Shown piece by piece: positions 46,801 through 58,863 of a stretch of 64,000 nucleotides of DNA. Position 1 is the first letter of the stretch. The number at the start of each line of letters is the position of its first letter. Source of the DNA: Fomitopsis serialis (Eukaryota > Basidiomycota > Agaricomycetes > Polyporales > Fomitopsidaceae); NCBI RefSeq assembly GCF_022376445.1, contig NW_025954993.1, positions 186,001-250,000 on the forward strand. Direction: 5' to 3'. The position numbers and the translations under genes were made by a program. Under the pieces are notes generated by a model, which was not told the origin of the DNA, did no database searches, and saw nothing but the letters and a program-made list of their open reading frames with translations.

Positions 46801-49800
46801 ATGGGCCCACCCGAGGTACGCACCGTCGTTTTCACTGGCACGGCATGCATACTGATATCGCTGTTGTATCCGTAGACTATACAGGAACTGTCGGCTGATT
46901 CTTCGATCCCACCAAAGCATGGCGTCGAAGAGACCGCAATGACTCCCGACCCCGGTGCGATGCCGTCGCCGACCACTGCCATCCGTTCAGCTGGCTTAGG
47001 CTCTAGCGAAGGCAATAGCTCTAGTCCGTCAGTGAGTATATATGGGATCAAAGGGCGGATGGGATTGCTCACCTGTATGCACAGCCGTCGAACCTGGCCG
47101 ATACGGGTGCTACGAGAGCGTTCCCGTTGCCTGACGAAATTGACCCAACTCAAGTGAGCACGGACATCGAACATTCTCCTATGCGTGAAATGATCATAAG
47201 CTGATATGCGCCATCAGGACCCGCATGAGCGAACGAATGGGGCGGAAGATCCGCCATCAAAAACCCCTCCAGCGCAGGGAATAGCGCAGTCAGAACAGGA
47301 AAGGGCTTTCTTCAACGTACTCGAGAAGTTCATGAAACCACGGAACCCAACAGAGGCACCAGAAGCTTGGGAGAAACTGGCGGATACAGCGTGGGCCTAT
47401 GAAAAGGACCGTGCAGATCGATGGCGGAATGAAATCAATACACTCCTCGTCTTTGTGAGTCATGTTCACACCGCTGACCGAGCGCCCGCGAAGAGCGACT
47501 GAGAGATGCTTCCCTTGTAGGCCGGCTTGTTTTCCGCTGTCCTCACCGCTTTCGTGGTTCAGTTATATGCTGTTCTGTTGCCAACACCTGACCCCAACAC
47601 GGCCATCCTGGAGCGCATATCAGCACAACTCGGTAACATGGCCACCGATGCGGTCGTAGCAGCTGCGAGCGCCTCGGCTCTGGTGCCGACGGTCCCTACG
47701 AACACTTCATCTACAACCGCTTCCTCACCACCCGCTGCGCCCCGTTGGATCGCCGCGCTGTGGTTCGTCGCCCTGGTCTTCAGCCTCAGCGCCGCATCCG
47801 TCGGTTTAGCCGTGAACCAATGGCTAAACTTCCACGCGACGGAGAAAGCTGGGCTACAAGACGCGTCCCAGAAGGCTTGGACGTGGCAGCTCCGTAGGCA
47901 TGCGATGGACAAGTGGAAAGTGGAGTTCATGGTCGGCATCCTTCCGTTTCTCCTTCAGGTGGCCCTCGTCCTCTTCCTCGTCGGGATCGTGGGCTACCTC
48001 TGGGAGCTAGGCTTCGACATCGCCATTCCGAGCACGGTCTTCGTTGGCGTCTTGTTTCTCTTTCTAGCTTTCACCTCCGTGTCACCCGCATTGGTGGATT
48101 ACAGTGCCTACAAGTCGCCCCAAGCGTGGTGGATACGCAAGGCCTGCAAACCCATGTGGCCAGTGGTTTACTGGGTCCTCCTGCAGTTGTGTCGGACGAT
48201 CCTCCCCTTCGTCAACCGAGTCGACAGCTGGATTTTTTCTCTCACTGGGTCGTGGTCCAGTGACTCTCGTGTAGCTCGCATATACACACAGATACAGAAG
48301 ATCCGCGATTCCCTCTTTCAGCGTCAATTGTACATGCGTACATTGATGGAAGCGTCTGACTGGCTGGCACATGAACAAGTATGTCTGGGCGACTGGACCA
48401 CCCGCAGCGAAGCAAAGTCCCTATTAAAGGACATCTACTCCATTGCAGACGACACAGACGTCCTTCGCGCAATGGCGACCTGCGTGCGAGCGATGCCTAT
48501 CGCCCGAGCGATCGAAAACGTGACGGGGATTGGCCAAACCGTTGCCACCGCCTTGTCGAAACAACAGGATTCACGTTCACGAGCGTACGGGCCCTCTCGT
48601 TCGGTACCTGGTGATCGACTGCTATCCGATGGCTTGGACAGCACTGCTACCGCCTTGATAGGTCGCATGGTGGCGGACACGTTCATTCAAGCACAGACAA
48701 AACTGGAACTTGGCGACATTCGTCTCAGCTTGGACCCAATCTGTCATACCTTGATTGCCATTACCCCCACCATGCCTTTCGCCGACGGGATCGAGGTGTG
48801 TAAGTGGCTATTTCAGTGTTTGGGCCCGGACGACGCAGACATCGACGGCTCCCTCCGGCCCCGGCGCGATCAAGGGACTGCCGAAACAATATTAAAAGTG
48901 ACGGCAATGGGCGAAGCCTTATTCGCCGCTTTGTCGAACCATCAGTATCCACCCTCAAGAGTGTCCGAGTCCTCTTCTCCGGAGTCTGGTAATTTGGCGC
49001 AGCATGACGACTCTGTCAGCACCACTATCGCCTCGATAGGTCGCATGGTGCTGGACACGTTCACTCTCGCGCATACAGAACCTGATGACAGCCCTCCGAG
49101 TCTTGACTTGGACTTTAACCGTTGCTTGGCTGGACTTATCCGCGCTATGCCTCTCGCCGATGGAATCGAGGCCTGCATGACTTTGTTCAGGTGTTTACAC
49201 AGTGGTAAACTGTCCACAGAACGACACAGAGCCGCCTTGGATGTCATACAAAATGTCTACTTGACAATTGACTTCCTCGCGGAGGACATCGGGTACTGGC
49301 AGCGAGACAAGATGAAGAAGGTCAGAACGTTTGACTGTGCTCCACAGACCGAGCTATATCGTCGACGCGACGTTCAAGGTAAGTCAAACATCCACTTCAT
49401 TTGCAAAGGACATAGGCTGAAGTTCAACATAGACTGGGGACTCGTGCAGACTGCACTCACGACGATATACGCACATCATGACCCTGTATCCACCATCCAG
49501 ATCACGACAACCGTTCTGGCCATATGCATGTTGTCCGCCCAAAACGAGCACACATTGCCAGCCGAGCCGTCGAGGGGAGCTTACCTGGCCGACATGCTCC
49601 ACCGATTCGACGAGCACTTGGCTACCCTCCGCCGCCAGGAGCTGCAAAATGCTATACGAGACCTTCATCCTGCGGCCATATACAGGCTCGATTGGGTGTT
49701 GTATCGCATGGGCTGGTACATCAATCGATCCTTGAGTACGACCGAGATTCGCCGGAATGTCATGATGTCCACCAATCACATCGCACGGCGACTCCAGTGG

Positions 49801-50466
49801 CTGCTGGAATGCGATGATTGGGCGCCACCAGGGACGGTCCAAGGGTTCAGTGTTGACTTGCAATTGTACGTGGAGCGGACACAATGGCGCCTAGGAGGAG
49901 ATCATGGGATAGATCAGGACAGCTGGTCAGCAATCTTCGACACTCCGATTGTCCAAGATGCACTGACACTTTCAACAGGAGAGGATGGCTCAAATGCGCT
50001 CCAGATGAGCCTCAGAGTGAAGGCGATCGACGCGTCGACTCCCCGCAGGTGACTGACTCAGAGTCTACGTGGGAAGTTGGGGACGAGCAGGACCCACCGG
50101 AGCCGGGAACGGACAGTCCGAAGCGAGCTATATTGCAGATCATGTAAGCGATGAACTTTGCACTCCACTCGTTCAATCGTCGCTGATCATCTCTCTAGCC
50201 GTGACGTCTGGCGAAAATTCAGAGGGACTGCCGCGCACTGGCAGGAGCTCGACGTTGAGATGCAAGGCGTGGATACTCGCTCGAGCGCAGCATCCGATGC
50301 ATCCAGCGTAATTTACATCGGACCGCCAGCCGTCAGCGGGGCCCCACAGGTGACCGCGACGACGCTCGACGAATCGATATCGCTGCAATGGCAGGACGAG
50401 TCCCAGACTGGGTCAGTGAAGTCCCTCGACCACTTCGCCTTTATAGGTTTAGGTGTAGCTCTGTAA
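46801..50466 (+). CDS. DUF6535 multi-span membrane protein, copy D
   Basis: Predicted 1101-residue paralogue. Exons: 46801-46815, 46885-47031, 47085-47153, 47218-47454, 47521-49925, 49979-50143, 50199-50466. The N-terminal half and the four spans (first near residue 157) are very close to A. The large exon is 381 nt longer because a module of about 126 codons is duplicated: VTGIGQTVATALS... (from 48520) and VTAMGEALFAALS... (from 48898), each followed by an IGRMV.DTF helix and a RAMP-like or TPTMP-like segment. The frame-switch intron (49926-49978) has a GTCAGC donor. The tail is cut after SVKSLDHF and replaced by a short hydrophobic end (AFIGLGVAL), so about 60 residues of the acidic tail and the 3' UTR intron are missing. 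The stop TAA overlaps an AATAAA signal. The gene is probably still functional, but its tail is altered. Confidence 0.83.
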
Positions 50467-50471
50467 ATAAA
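50466..50471 (+). terminator. Candidate polyadenylation signal of gene D
   Basis: AATAAA overlaps the last base of the stop codon of gene D, within A/T-rich filler (50430-50505) found only at this junction. Confidence 0.4.
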
Positions 50472-50504
50472 TCTCGAATACTTTCTTACATTTGAAAGTT
50501 ACAT

Positions 50505-53500
50505 GATGATCGAACGCGAGGCTGCGCAGAACCCGCAGAGTAGTTAGCACAGCTCAAGGTGAGTCGTCGATCTAGCAGGCCGAACAATGCGGTACGTTTC
50601 AGATCTTGATTCCCCGCGCTGGATGTTCAAATCCCCCTCCGTCATGAAGTTAGTACCTCAGAGGCCCAACGCGTCGTCTGCGACAGGTCCCGTGTCTTCG
50701 AGAGGGAAGGTTACGTCCGACTCGTAGCTCCGAGTAGACGATATATTGTCTCGAAATTATGGAGCAACTCGCGACGAAGGCTGTCCGGCGGCCGATTGAG
50801 GTAACTACGGTCCTCGGTTCTCACAGTGACACTTGTGTCACCGCCCATTGTGATCATTGATGTCTGTGCGCACGCCGTGTGGTTCCCCTCGTATTTTGTA
50901 CATGAAGATCGTGCCAATCCCTTCAGACAGCCTCTTACGGCGTCAGTGGTTGCTCATTAGTCACTGATGCGCTGTATGTTGCCAATACCCACCTGTTTAT
51001 TACGCTATGCCATGTATTCACTGGCTGCTCCTAGGACAGATAGATGCCCATCGACGTCACAGGGAAATTGAAGCGTTGTCCCCAGTTATGCGCAACACGC
51101 TATGACACCGGTCCTGTTTTGACGTGGCTCACCAGCCCCAGTGGTCTGTGGAGGAACAATGACGCGCCTGGTCGGGTACAAATCGCTGACGACCGGTAGA
51201 GATGCAATCTTGGGCGCTCAGTGCTAAATTTAGTTCCGCGGCTCGACGAGTTCCTGACGTCAGACCACCTCCTTCCGTCAAGCTGGTTCAAATTCCTGTA
51301 CGTTGCCTCGACCTCCCACACAGCAGCGACGACTCGACCAGCGGACGACCACTCGAGACGGGCTCTATGTATCGGCACGCCAGCAGCGCGAGGACGGACG
51401 TGCACGGACGGATGGCGTGAGGAGACGCGTGGCACCGTATGAGCTGGGTAAGCGTCTCGAATGCTTACGCACGACGCTCAGCGGTCTGATCGTACGCCAG
51501 CTGTTACGTTCCTGTCGCGACACCCACTTCGTATGGTACCCAACGTTGCCCCTGTCGCCCTCGGTCGCTCACCACTCTCGCTCTCCTAAATACCGCCACC
51601 TCTACGCGCCGCCCACGTCGATGCGGACCAGAGTCGCGTCTAGCACCCGTGTGCTACTTTACGGCCAGGGTCCGTGAACGCGTGGCCTGAGATACGCGTT
51701 CCACGCTTTCCAGCTCGGTATGCACGAGTTGGTGGACTGCTCTGCAACCCGCAGAATGGCCTCCTGAGCTGGCAGCGCTGGAGAGGGTTGAGTGGCGGTA
51801 CGTGTCCGTGTCTCGTATGCCGCGATCTTCACTGACGACGGGCGAGCCACGTCAGCACGCACGAAGTCAGGGTGAGGACGCGACGTACGTACCGGGGACA
51901 CGAGGAGGGCGGACGGGTTGGACGAGACGAGACGTGGAGGGCAAGAACGGGACCGGTGGCCACTGTCAGGCGGTACGAGCATCACAGACGCACGTCACTG
52001 AAGGGTGGACGCGCAGACCGACACGTCGGGATCAACTCGCCGTACTACTAGTACGACGTTCACCGAGAGACCTGGGACGAATAATCAGCACAACATCACA
52101 CAAGATCGAACAGAGGAAGGACGTAGCCGGAGCCGGAAGGCTGGGTGCGCGCTGCGCGGAAGACGAGGATGGGATACAAGAGGAAAGAGGGTAGTGCCGA
52201 GCAGAGGAAGGTGCGCATTGCGAACTTAGATCGTCTCCTTGTCCACTGCGCGCTCATGAACGGCAGAAACGTGGACCGACGGACATTTTGAGGACATCCT
52301 CACGCACCACGACCAACTTCTGCTGGACGCTCGTCCCATGGCTCATGCTGGCCGGTGGACGAGGTGGCTACCGTCACTGGGTTACCGACACTCCGACGCG
52401 TAGCGGGGACTGATCAACGCTACGCAGCAGGGTGAGCGGTCTTCGCCCATGAGTGCATCGACGCTGACGCGCTGACGACCTGTCGCATCTGCATTTCGAG
52501 CTGTCGCACGCAGCGAGGCGCGCCGCACACTAGTCTCCCGTAGGCAGACCCTAAACACGACCTTATTGAGTGGGGGAGGGCGGTCGTATATGGGCCGCAC
52601 ACCGGGACACGCGCCATCACGCGGCGGTCGGTTCATCGTCAAGTCATACGGTACGGTGCTACCCAAACTTGAACGGCATCCACCTTCTTACTAAGCACGA
52701 CCGTAGCCTGTAAGCATATAGCGTCCCTGTACCGGCTTTCGCTTCCTGACCCGTCGTCTTCACAGCCACCGTTGCGGCATGTTTTGATCCTCGAGGTGCG
52801 GGACGACGCGACGTTCACGTCAAGGTCGGTCGTTCGTACCGAACCGATGCATCTATACGTCGACCGGGGCCTCTCAGGCTGTAAGTATGCATGGGTTCCC
52901 CGGCCTCGTGCGCGTGTGGTGTTGGTTCGTGCACGGGATGTCGCAGGAGGTCGTCCTGCTCACGATGGACGAGCTGGTCTCCTAAGACGAGCGATCAAAA
53001 TTGCGCTGGTCTATTGAGAAAGGCGGCGGCTGAGGCGCGAGGCTCCTGGCGTCCGCAACTGAGACAAGCCCAGCGTGTACTCAACTAAAGTATTTGCCCA
53101 GCGAGCGATGTTAGGCCGATCCGACTCGCTGCTTACTCGAGCAGTGAGCAGGTCGTATTTGTGACGACGTGCACGCATGCGTCGCCGACTGGCTGCAGAC
53201 TACATACAAAGGCAGTACTAGGGAGACTAGTACGTGCTCTACTTCTCCCATAATCGGGCACCCGACCTATATATTTGTTGAGGAGAACTCCGGATGACCG
53301 GATGAAATGAACTCACCGACATATGATTGAGGACGCGGGAACAAATAGTCAACGATTTTGAAAGCGCGACGTGGTCTTCAAAGAACAATCGTCCGAAACC
53401 ACTCCTGCCGGAGTCCTGCGTGGTCTTACCCAATGATGAGGGGCGCGCGAGGTAGGGACGGGGCCGCGTCTGCTTAGTGCTAAGTCGAGGACGCGGAGAT

Positions 53501-53590
53501 AACGCTTGTAGTACGTGCATGGATTGCCGAAGGCCTCGTGGATAGATGAAGATGAGGCTCTGCGAGCCTCGCGTCAGTACGGCAACCATC
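50505..53590. repeat. Segmental repeat, downstream block copy V
   Basis: It begins abruptly at TCGAACGCGAGGCTGCGCAG, equivalent to 3880 and 18097, directly after gene D. It continues through the AGTTCCGCGGCTCGAC stretch (51231), GCAGCGCGAGGACGGACG (51384), CTCACTGACGACGGGCGAG-like sequence (51825) and CCTATATATTTGTTGAGGAG (53265). No gene was recognised. Confidence 0.65.
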
Positions 53591-53725
53591 TGAATCGCAC
53601 CGGGGATACATACCTGAGACTACTCTCCGCAAGACCACACGTTCCCGCAATTGTTCCGGAGAATCTCCTATGTACCAGTAATCCTCCTGGGAGTGGCGAA
53701 AAACGATGTCGTCGGGGTCTCGTCC

Positions 53726-53904
53726 TCAAGCACACGGAGCTAAATGTGCAGCTGCCACAGGCCGAGAAGTTGCCGTGTTGCTGCGGCGCATGAGGTACTT
53801 GATATGACTCGTCGTTGTCGCAGGCGCATCCTTGCGTGGTATCAGCATAAGCGTAGAGTCGGACCGTGACATCTCAGGTACACGACACCGAAAGGGAACT
53901 CACA
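53726..53904 (-). other. X-family two-exon remnant near 53.8 kb
   Basis: The first exon reads LASIIVD up to a GTGAGT donor at 53903, with CTG where the ATG is expected. The intron is 53831-53903 (73 nt). The second exon (53726-53830) is 34 codons plus a TGA, beginning DAPATTTSHIKYLMRR. It equals the length of the second exon at 22.5 kb and shares (D)-x-(P/S)-x-T-(T/S)-x-S-H-(I/V) and PVAA. Confidence 0.35.
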
Positions 53905-55000
53905 TCAACAATAATCGAGGCCAGCACGGGAAACCGTTCGAAGGAGCGGGAGCGCGTCTCTCTCAGCTCTTGCACTGGACGTGCGTGAGCGTGAGTGGAG
54001 GATGGAGAGCGGCATGGGCTCTTTGTCTTGGCAGACGGATGACGAGCCTAGCGCACTGGGGCGAGACGTAGAAGGCGACTCAGCGAGAGGGCTTCCGAAC
54101 CTTCGCACTTTGGTGGTTATTGTATTAAGCGTCGTTTAAGTGCTCGTGTGCGCGACGTACGAGGCTGCATCCGATACCACCACGCGCCGCGCGGTCGACT
54201 CTCCTTATTGAAGCGACATGGATTCGAGTCGCTTTCCGCTGCACTGCTCCCCTTCTTTAATCCACTATGCCCTCGCCAGTCGCATCATTCCTCGGGTGTC
54301 CAACTGTTGTGCCCTGGCCCCTCGTCCGCTCTATAGGCTCGGTGCAGGCAAGTCCCATCGGCCCGCAAACGTCGGAAGCAGCGGGGGAGAGGGAATGGTG
54401 CGTACAACGCGCATGCAGTGCTGTCCGCTAGATCGGGAGACCGCATACATGCGCGCTGCTGTCAACGAACTGGTCGACGACAGGCCATTCATCGGTCGGG
54501 CTCGCGACGACATCTACAAGACCTGTCGCTAGTTTTATATCTTTATGCGAACAGCATAAAGACAGGGTGAGCAAGGCAGCTCTTGCTAATGTGTGCAAGT
54601 TGCTCGCGGCGACTCACCGAGGTCCAGCCCTCTCGGGCTCTCCCATATCATGCCGTGGCTTCCACACGACCGCTAATCCGCGGCGCGTGACAATTCTGGG
54701 ACTCTCCATCTGTGGCTTGTGGGTGCTCTGCGGTGGAGCGACGAGTCGCCAAGTCGGACAGCGTAGATGCGCGACACCGCACAGGGCCCTTGAGGACGAC
54801 CAGTTGCCGTTGAGTTGAGGACCAGTAAAGATGTGATCTTAGGCGCTTCGCGGATGCTTAATTTACCTCCGCACGCCGCATTTATGACCGAGTGCCATAC
54901 GGCGACCATTCCTTCCAAACACGTTCTCCGCCGTCGTCGACACACCGACTGCTTCAGAACAGCGCCACTGCAAGCATCATCTTGTCAGTACTTCCGGAAA
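53905..55000. other. Spacer with shared repeat pieces
   Basis: About 54430-54860 is related to 9.5 and 24.3 kb (GTCGACGACAGGCCATTCAT, ACTCACCGAGGTCCAGCCCT, TGATCTTAGGCGCTTCGCGG). A + frame near 54430-54532 ends RAAVNELVDDRPFIGRARDD and so on, with a partial echo (VDDRPF) at 24.3 kb, but no family was recognised. Confidence 0.3.
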
Positions 55001-56950
55001 ATAGAATAGCATAGCATTAGAGCCATAGTGGTTGTGGAAACAGCGTACACTGGCACTGAAGCACATACTCGGGCGTCCTCGACTGACAAGAGCGGCAACA
55101 CCACGACACCACGAGTCAGGAAGTCTCGACTAAGGATAGCGAGACAGACTATCATCCGCAGTACGTATCCAAGCAAACAGTCTCCGGATCCGTGGCTGTA
55201 ACCTTCCTAGCGCCAACCTTCAAGTTAGCCGTGCCTTCTGTGAAGCCGGATACGTAGGACACCTCGTCACTGCCGGAATTCAGGTGTTGGCGAGCATTCA
55301 GGCTGAAGGAAGTGTGTATAAGGTGCAAGTTAGCGCAGACGATGGAAGCCCATGATTGTTGCTTACACGGCCATCATCGAGTTAACATACACTGCGAGGG
55401 AAACGCGGTGAGTTTGAGCACCAGAGTAGAGATGCTGGGACGTACTCTTGACTCCCGCACAGTTGAAGATGAACCACGTCAACGTGCTGGGTGCGATGGA
55501 AGACAGAAACTATCGCGGCGCTTTTTAGCTCGGGGCGCTGACGAGTGTCAAACACAATGACGAACCATTCCTAGATTAACGATCTGTATTACGCTTGAAG
55601 GCGATCATTCTGGAGTCAGCGAGATGGTCCAGTGGGATCGGCAAAACGCACGTCGTGAGGATCCCGCGGTTGACGATGTAGACTGTAAGTGTCCGGATGA
55701 CATTGTCGGTGCTTCAGGCGCACATGTCAGCCCGGTACGGATCGAAATGCAGAGAAATTACACACTTTTTGAAGCCCGTCATCCTGCTGCGCAACATCCA
55801 ACAGAGGGCAATGCATATACATACGTCCGCCCCTGCAGCGGCACAATTATTGATTGCGCTCGGTACCTGCGTGTCTGTCGCCTCAAATCAGTTCATCGTA
55901 CTTGGCCTAGAGGCTTACCACGTCTGGGCGAAGAGTATTCGTGATAATCCAGCCGTGCGTACTGGAACAAGTCAATGTGCGGCCATTCGTGACCCACAGC
56001 TCTGCTTACGCAGTATCGTAGACTCCCACTGTCAATGGCGAAGGAGTCGTCAGCGCCGCGGCGATCTGCTATGGATTATGCCATCTCACCGAGGCCGGAT
56101 ACTAGCATCGTGCGTGGTCACCGTACAGTCAAGCGATCATGATCTTCCCGACATATAACTCACTGAAAGCCAGTAGAGACAGTACCATCTATCTCAGGCA
56201 TGTCCATGTCAGCATGCAGCGTTCCGATGAATGGAGAAGTGCGCTCACGGGGGGGATAGTCACTGTCAGTCGCATTAAGTTATACGTTGATCTGGACTGC
56301 CCAAATACTGACAAACGTAGAGGGTTCAGCATTAGCCACCAGATGCAGGATTAGACCCACGTCGCCAAATTCCGTGGATATAGAAGCTACATATCGTGAT
56401 ATGAGTCAGAATTCACGTAGCAGTGCTAGAGCCGGTGGATTTGGATACATTTGAACAACGCATATAGTCGCGCGCTGGTCGGATTCAAGTTATCAGTCGT
56501 GTATTATGTTTGCTCAATTGTTCGAGAGAAGGATATCCGCACCAACATCGCATATTGCACCTATGTCATTGATATTCGACGGCTGAGCCTCCAACGAGAA
56601 GTCTACAAAACTCACTGCAAAAATTCTAGAGAACTCTGCGTTAGAAGAAAGCAGGCGATGCGAGCAGATCAAAAGTACTTCGGCACGACGGTAAGGGCAA
56701 GTAGCTGCGCGTGGCCCTGGACAACGTAGGACCATACAATCTGCCATATGATCAACCTCGCTCAGCATAAGGAGGAAATTAAGATATCTGGAGGCCACAT
56801 ACGCCGACGTCCGAGATGGTTATGACCGTGTCGAGCGTCCTTGTCGACCTAGTAGTCAGTCCCATACTACCGAGCGTCAAACCCTCGCACCAACAATGTG
56901 CAGAACACCTGAATGATCCGCCAAAAATCAGAGCTATACTGCGTCGTGAC
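55001..56950. other. Unassigned intergenic region
   Basis: No gene is assigned. The + strand at about 55840-55940 gives a hydrophobic read (AQLLIALGTCVSVASNQFIV) with no recognisable family. The part nearest 56950 may hold decayed remains of the DUF6534-type gene on the minus strand. I saw no repeat-block landmarks here. Confidence 0.25.
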
Positions 56951-57180
56951 AAACACAGAACGCACGAGTGTCTTCACGAGTAGTCTGTCGCGGCGCAGAT
57001 AGTGCCAAGAGTAATACGCGACTTGAGCCAATGTCGAGCCGTAGAACCTGCCGGTGCAACGAATCAGTTCGGGTCCCTCAGGGCGAGGCAGTACCAGGGA
57101 AAAACTCACAATGCGGAGAAAAGTGCGCCAATTAACACACTGCCCATCGTAGGGTTCAAATTGAGTTGTAGGGTAGACAT
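56951..57180 (-). pseudogene. DUF6534-type membrane protein, 5' remnant
   Basis: The minus strand starts with ATG at 57178-57180 and reads MSTLQLNLNPTMGSVLIGAL, then FSAL. A 62-nt intron (57048-57109, GTGAGT to CCGGCAG, phase 2) joins it to FYGSTLAQVAYYSWHYLRRD and RLLVKTLVRSVF. The N-P-T-x-G-S-(V/I)-L-I-G start, the F-(Y/L)-G-x-T-x-x-Q pair in span 1/2 and the later K-T-L-V are hallmarks of the basidiomycete DUF6534 seven-span proteins. After SVF the expected tryptophan-aspartate helix is lost and no further spans could be joined, so I treat it as a fragment. Confidence 0.5.
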
Positions 57181-58575
57181 AGTACTCGGCAGAATGGTTG
57201 AGGTTGCAGCAAACTGAACAGTCCAAGGGCGCAGCTTCGCCGTATCTGACTTGGACATCGCATACACAGAGACACGATGTCCAAGCTTTATGATACGTGG
57301 ACTTTGTTTACCGCTATCACCAATCACAACTAACGACCCGCCACCCGGACTGGCCCAGTTGTAACTTACCACGACTCGGGCAAAGTAGGTACCAATGAGG
57401 CACCTCGACGGAGAACCCATCTCTTCTGCGGTGTCGTATCAATGGTGCAATTGAGAAGCTCAGATTGATATCTGAGTATCAGGTGGTAGAGCTTCATGTA
57501 CTTACCAATGATGATTCATCGTGGAGGAGGGGATCATAGGACTCCAGACAAGGCGCCCATATGTCCGATCCTGGTGCAGCGATACACGCCCAAATAGGAC
57601 ACCTATGTCAAATCCTGGTGCGGCGATCTTCCTGCGAAATGAAGCGCGCGAGGTCTGATCCATATGCGGCCATACAGGCTCCGCACTGGCATGTCCTACC
57701 ACCATACAGACAGTGATTGCACCTTGTATAAAGTGCATGCTGTAAATGCAACTACTTTTGGGGCATCGATTCCTCTGTAGAAAACACGGAACTTGGCGAG
57801 TCCGTCGAGATCAAAGCACCTTCAAGTTGAACAGTGGAAGATGATCAAGTGTGGACGAAGACTCATCGTGCAGCTGCGGAGAAAAGCAAGGTTTACTTCA
57901 CTTTCCAACTAGTTTGCTCCATAACTGACGATGGTATCAGCGGATCTTGGTGAGTAGCAATGGCCATAGTGCGGGCGCCGGGGGTTATGTACAACGAAGG
58001 GCGGGAGGCCATCTCCCCTGCATTCCCACATTCCCACATGACCGATGGTGCGCGGCGTGCGATAACCTCGGCGCTCTACGTGCGTGGCTTGAGGATGTAC
58101 TGCAGAACAGCTTGCATGAGTAGTCGAGGATAGCGCAGACTTGATCGCGCACAGCATCGGACGACTGGTAAAGATGTGATCTTCAAGTTAGGCGCTTCGC
58201 AGATGCTAGTACTTCCTCCAGTAAGTACTAACCTATGATGGTAGTGTCTGTCGCTTCGTCTAGGTCCAGCGGTCGTCTTGACTAGGAGAAACACGCCGTC
58301 GCATACGTCAAACATGGCGCAGTAGGTCGTCAGCTCTGTCGAGAACACAAGTCGTGGCCGTCGGAAGAAAGGTCGAGGCGCGTGCGGGACGAGCGCCCAT
58401 CTGCGGTCAGGCTCAGCCTGAGATCCAGCCGCAAGATCACTTTCTCAGTAGAGTCAGTACTCAGTACTCAGCGGCAACTCAGCGGTGTATCTGTCCATTA
58501 GAGCACGTGCACAGGCCGCAGCTCAGACTCGGTGGTATACGTCCTCGATCGCGTCGGAAATATGCGATGCGGCGC
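57181..58575. other. Intergenic region with one shared repeat piece
   Basis: Unassigned sequence. About 57960-58230 is related to 24.5 kb (CATTCCCACATGACCGATGG, GGCTTGAGGATGTACTGC and GGTAAAGATGTGATCTTC at 58167). No conserved protein was recognised. Confidence 0.3.
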
Positions 58576-58863
58576 TTTACGGTGGAGGGCTTCTGTGTAC
58601 AGCCCCGGGCCCTGCACGTCGTTGCGTGTCCTACACCCGAGCTAAGTTACGTGAAGCCATGCGTCTGAGTCCCCTACACGTAGTCGCTTTTCACCCCGCC
58701 CTGCCATAGTCCTCTCACTTTCTCGGCCCCGTTGCATCTCTCTATGCTAGATTGATTGGCAACATCCGACGCCGTCATGGACCCGTCCGAGGTGCGCACT
58801 GTCATTTTCGCTGGCAGAGCAGGAAGACTAACTATATCTCTGTTGCATCCGTGTATTGTATAG
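58576..58863 (+). pseudogene. Solo 5' end of a DUF6535 gene (promoter and exon 1)
   Basis: Bases 58576-58776 resemble the last 200 bp upstream of genes B and D. They lead into ATG-GAC-CCG-TCC-GAG (58777-58791), the family's five-codon first exon, followed by a 72-nt copy of intron 1 (58792-58863; GTGCGCACTGTCATTTTCGC, ending TTGTATAG). The expected second exon is barely recognisable: the frame after the intron is Arg-rich and the Ser/Pro-rich sequence lies in another frame. No membrane-span exon follows. This is a broken array unit. Confidence 0.65.
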
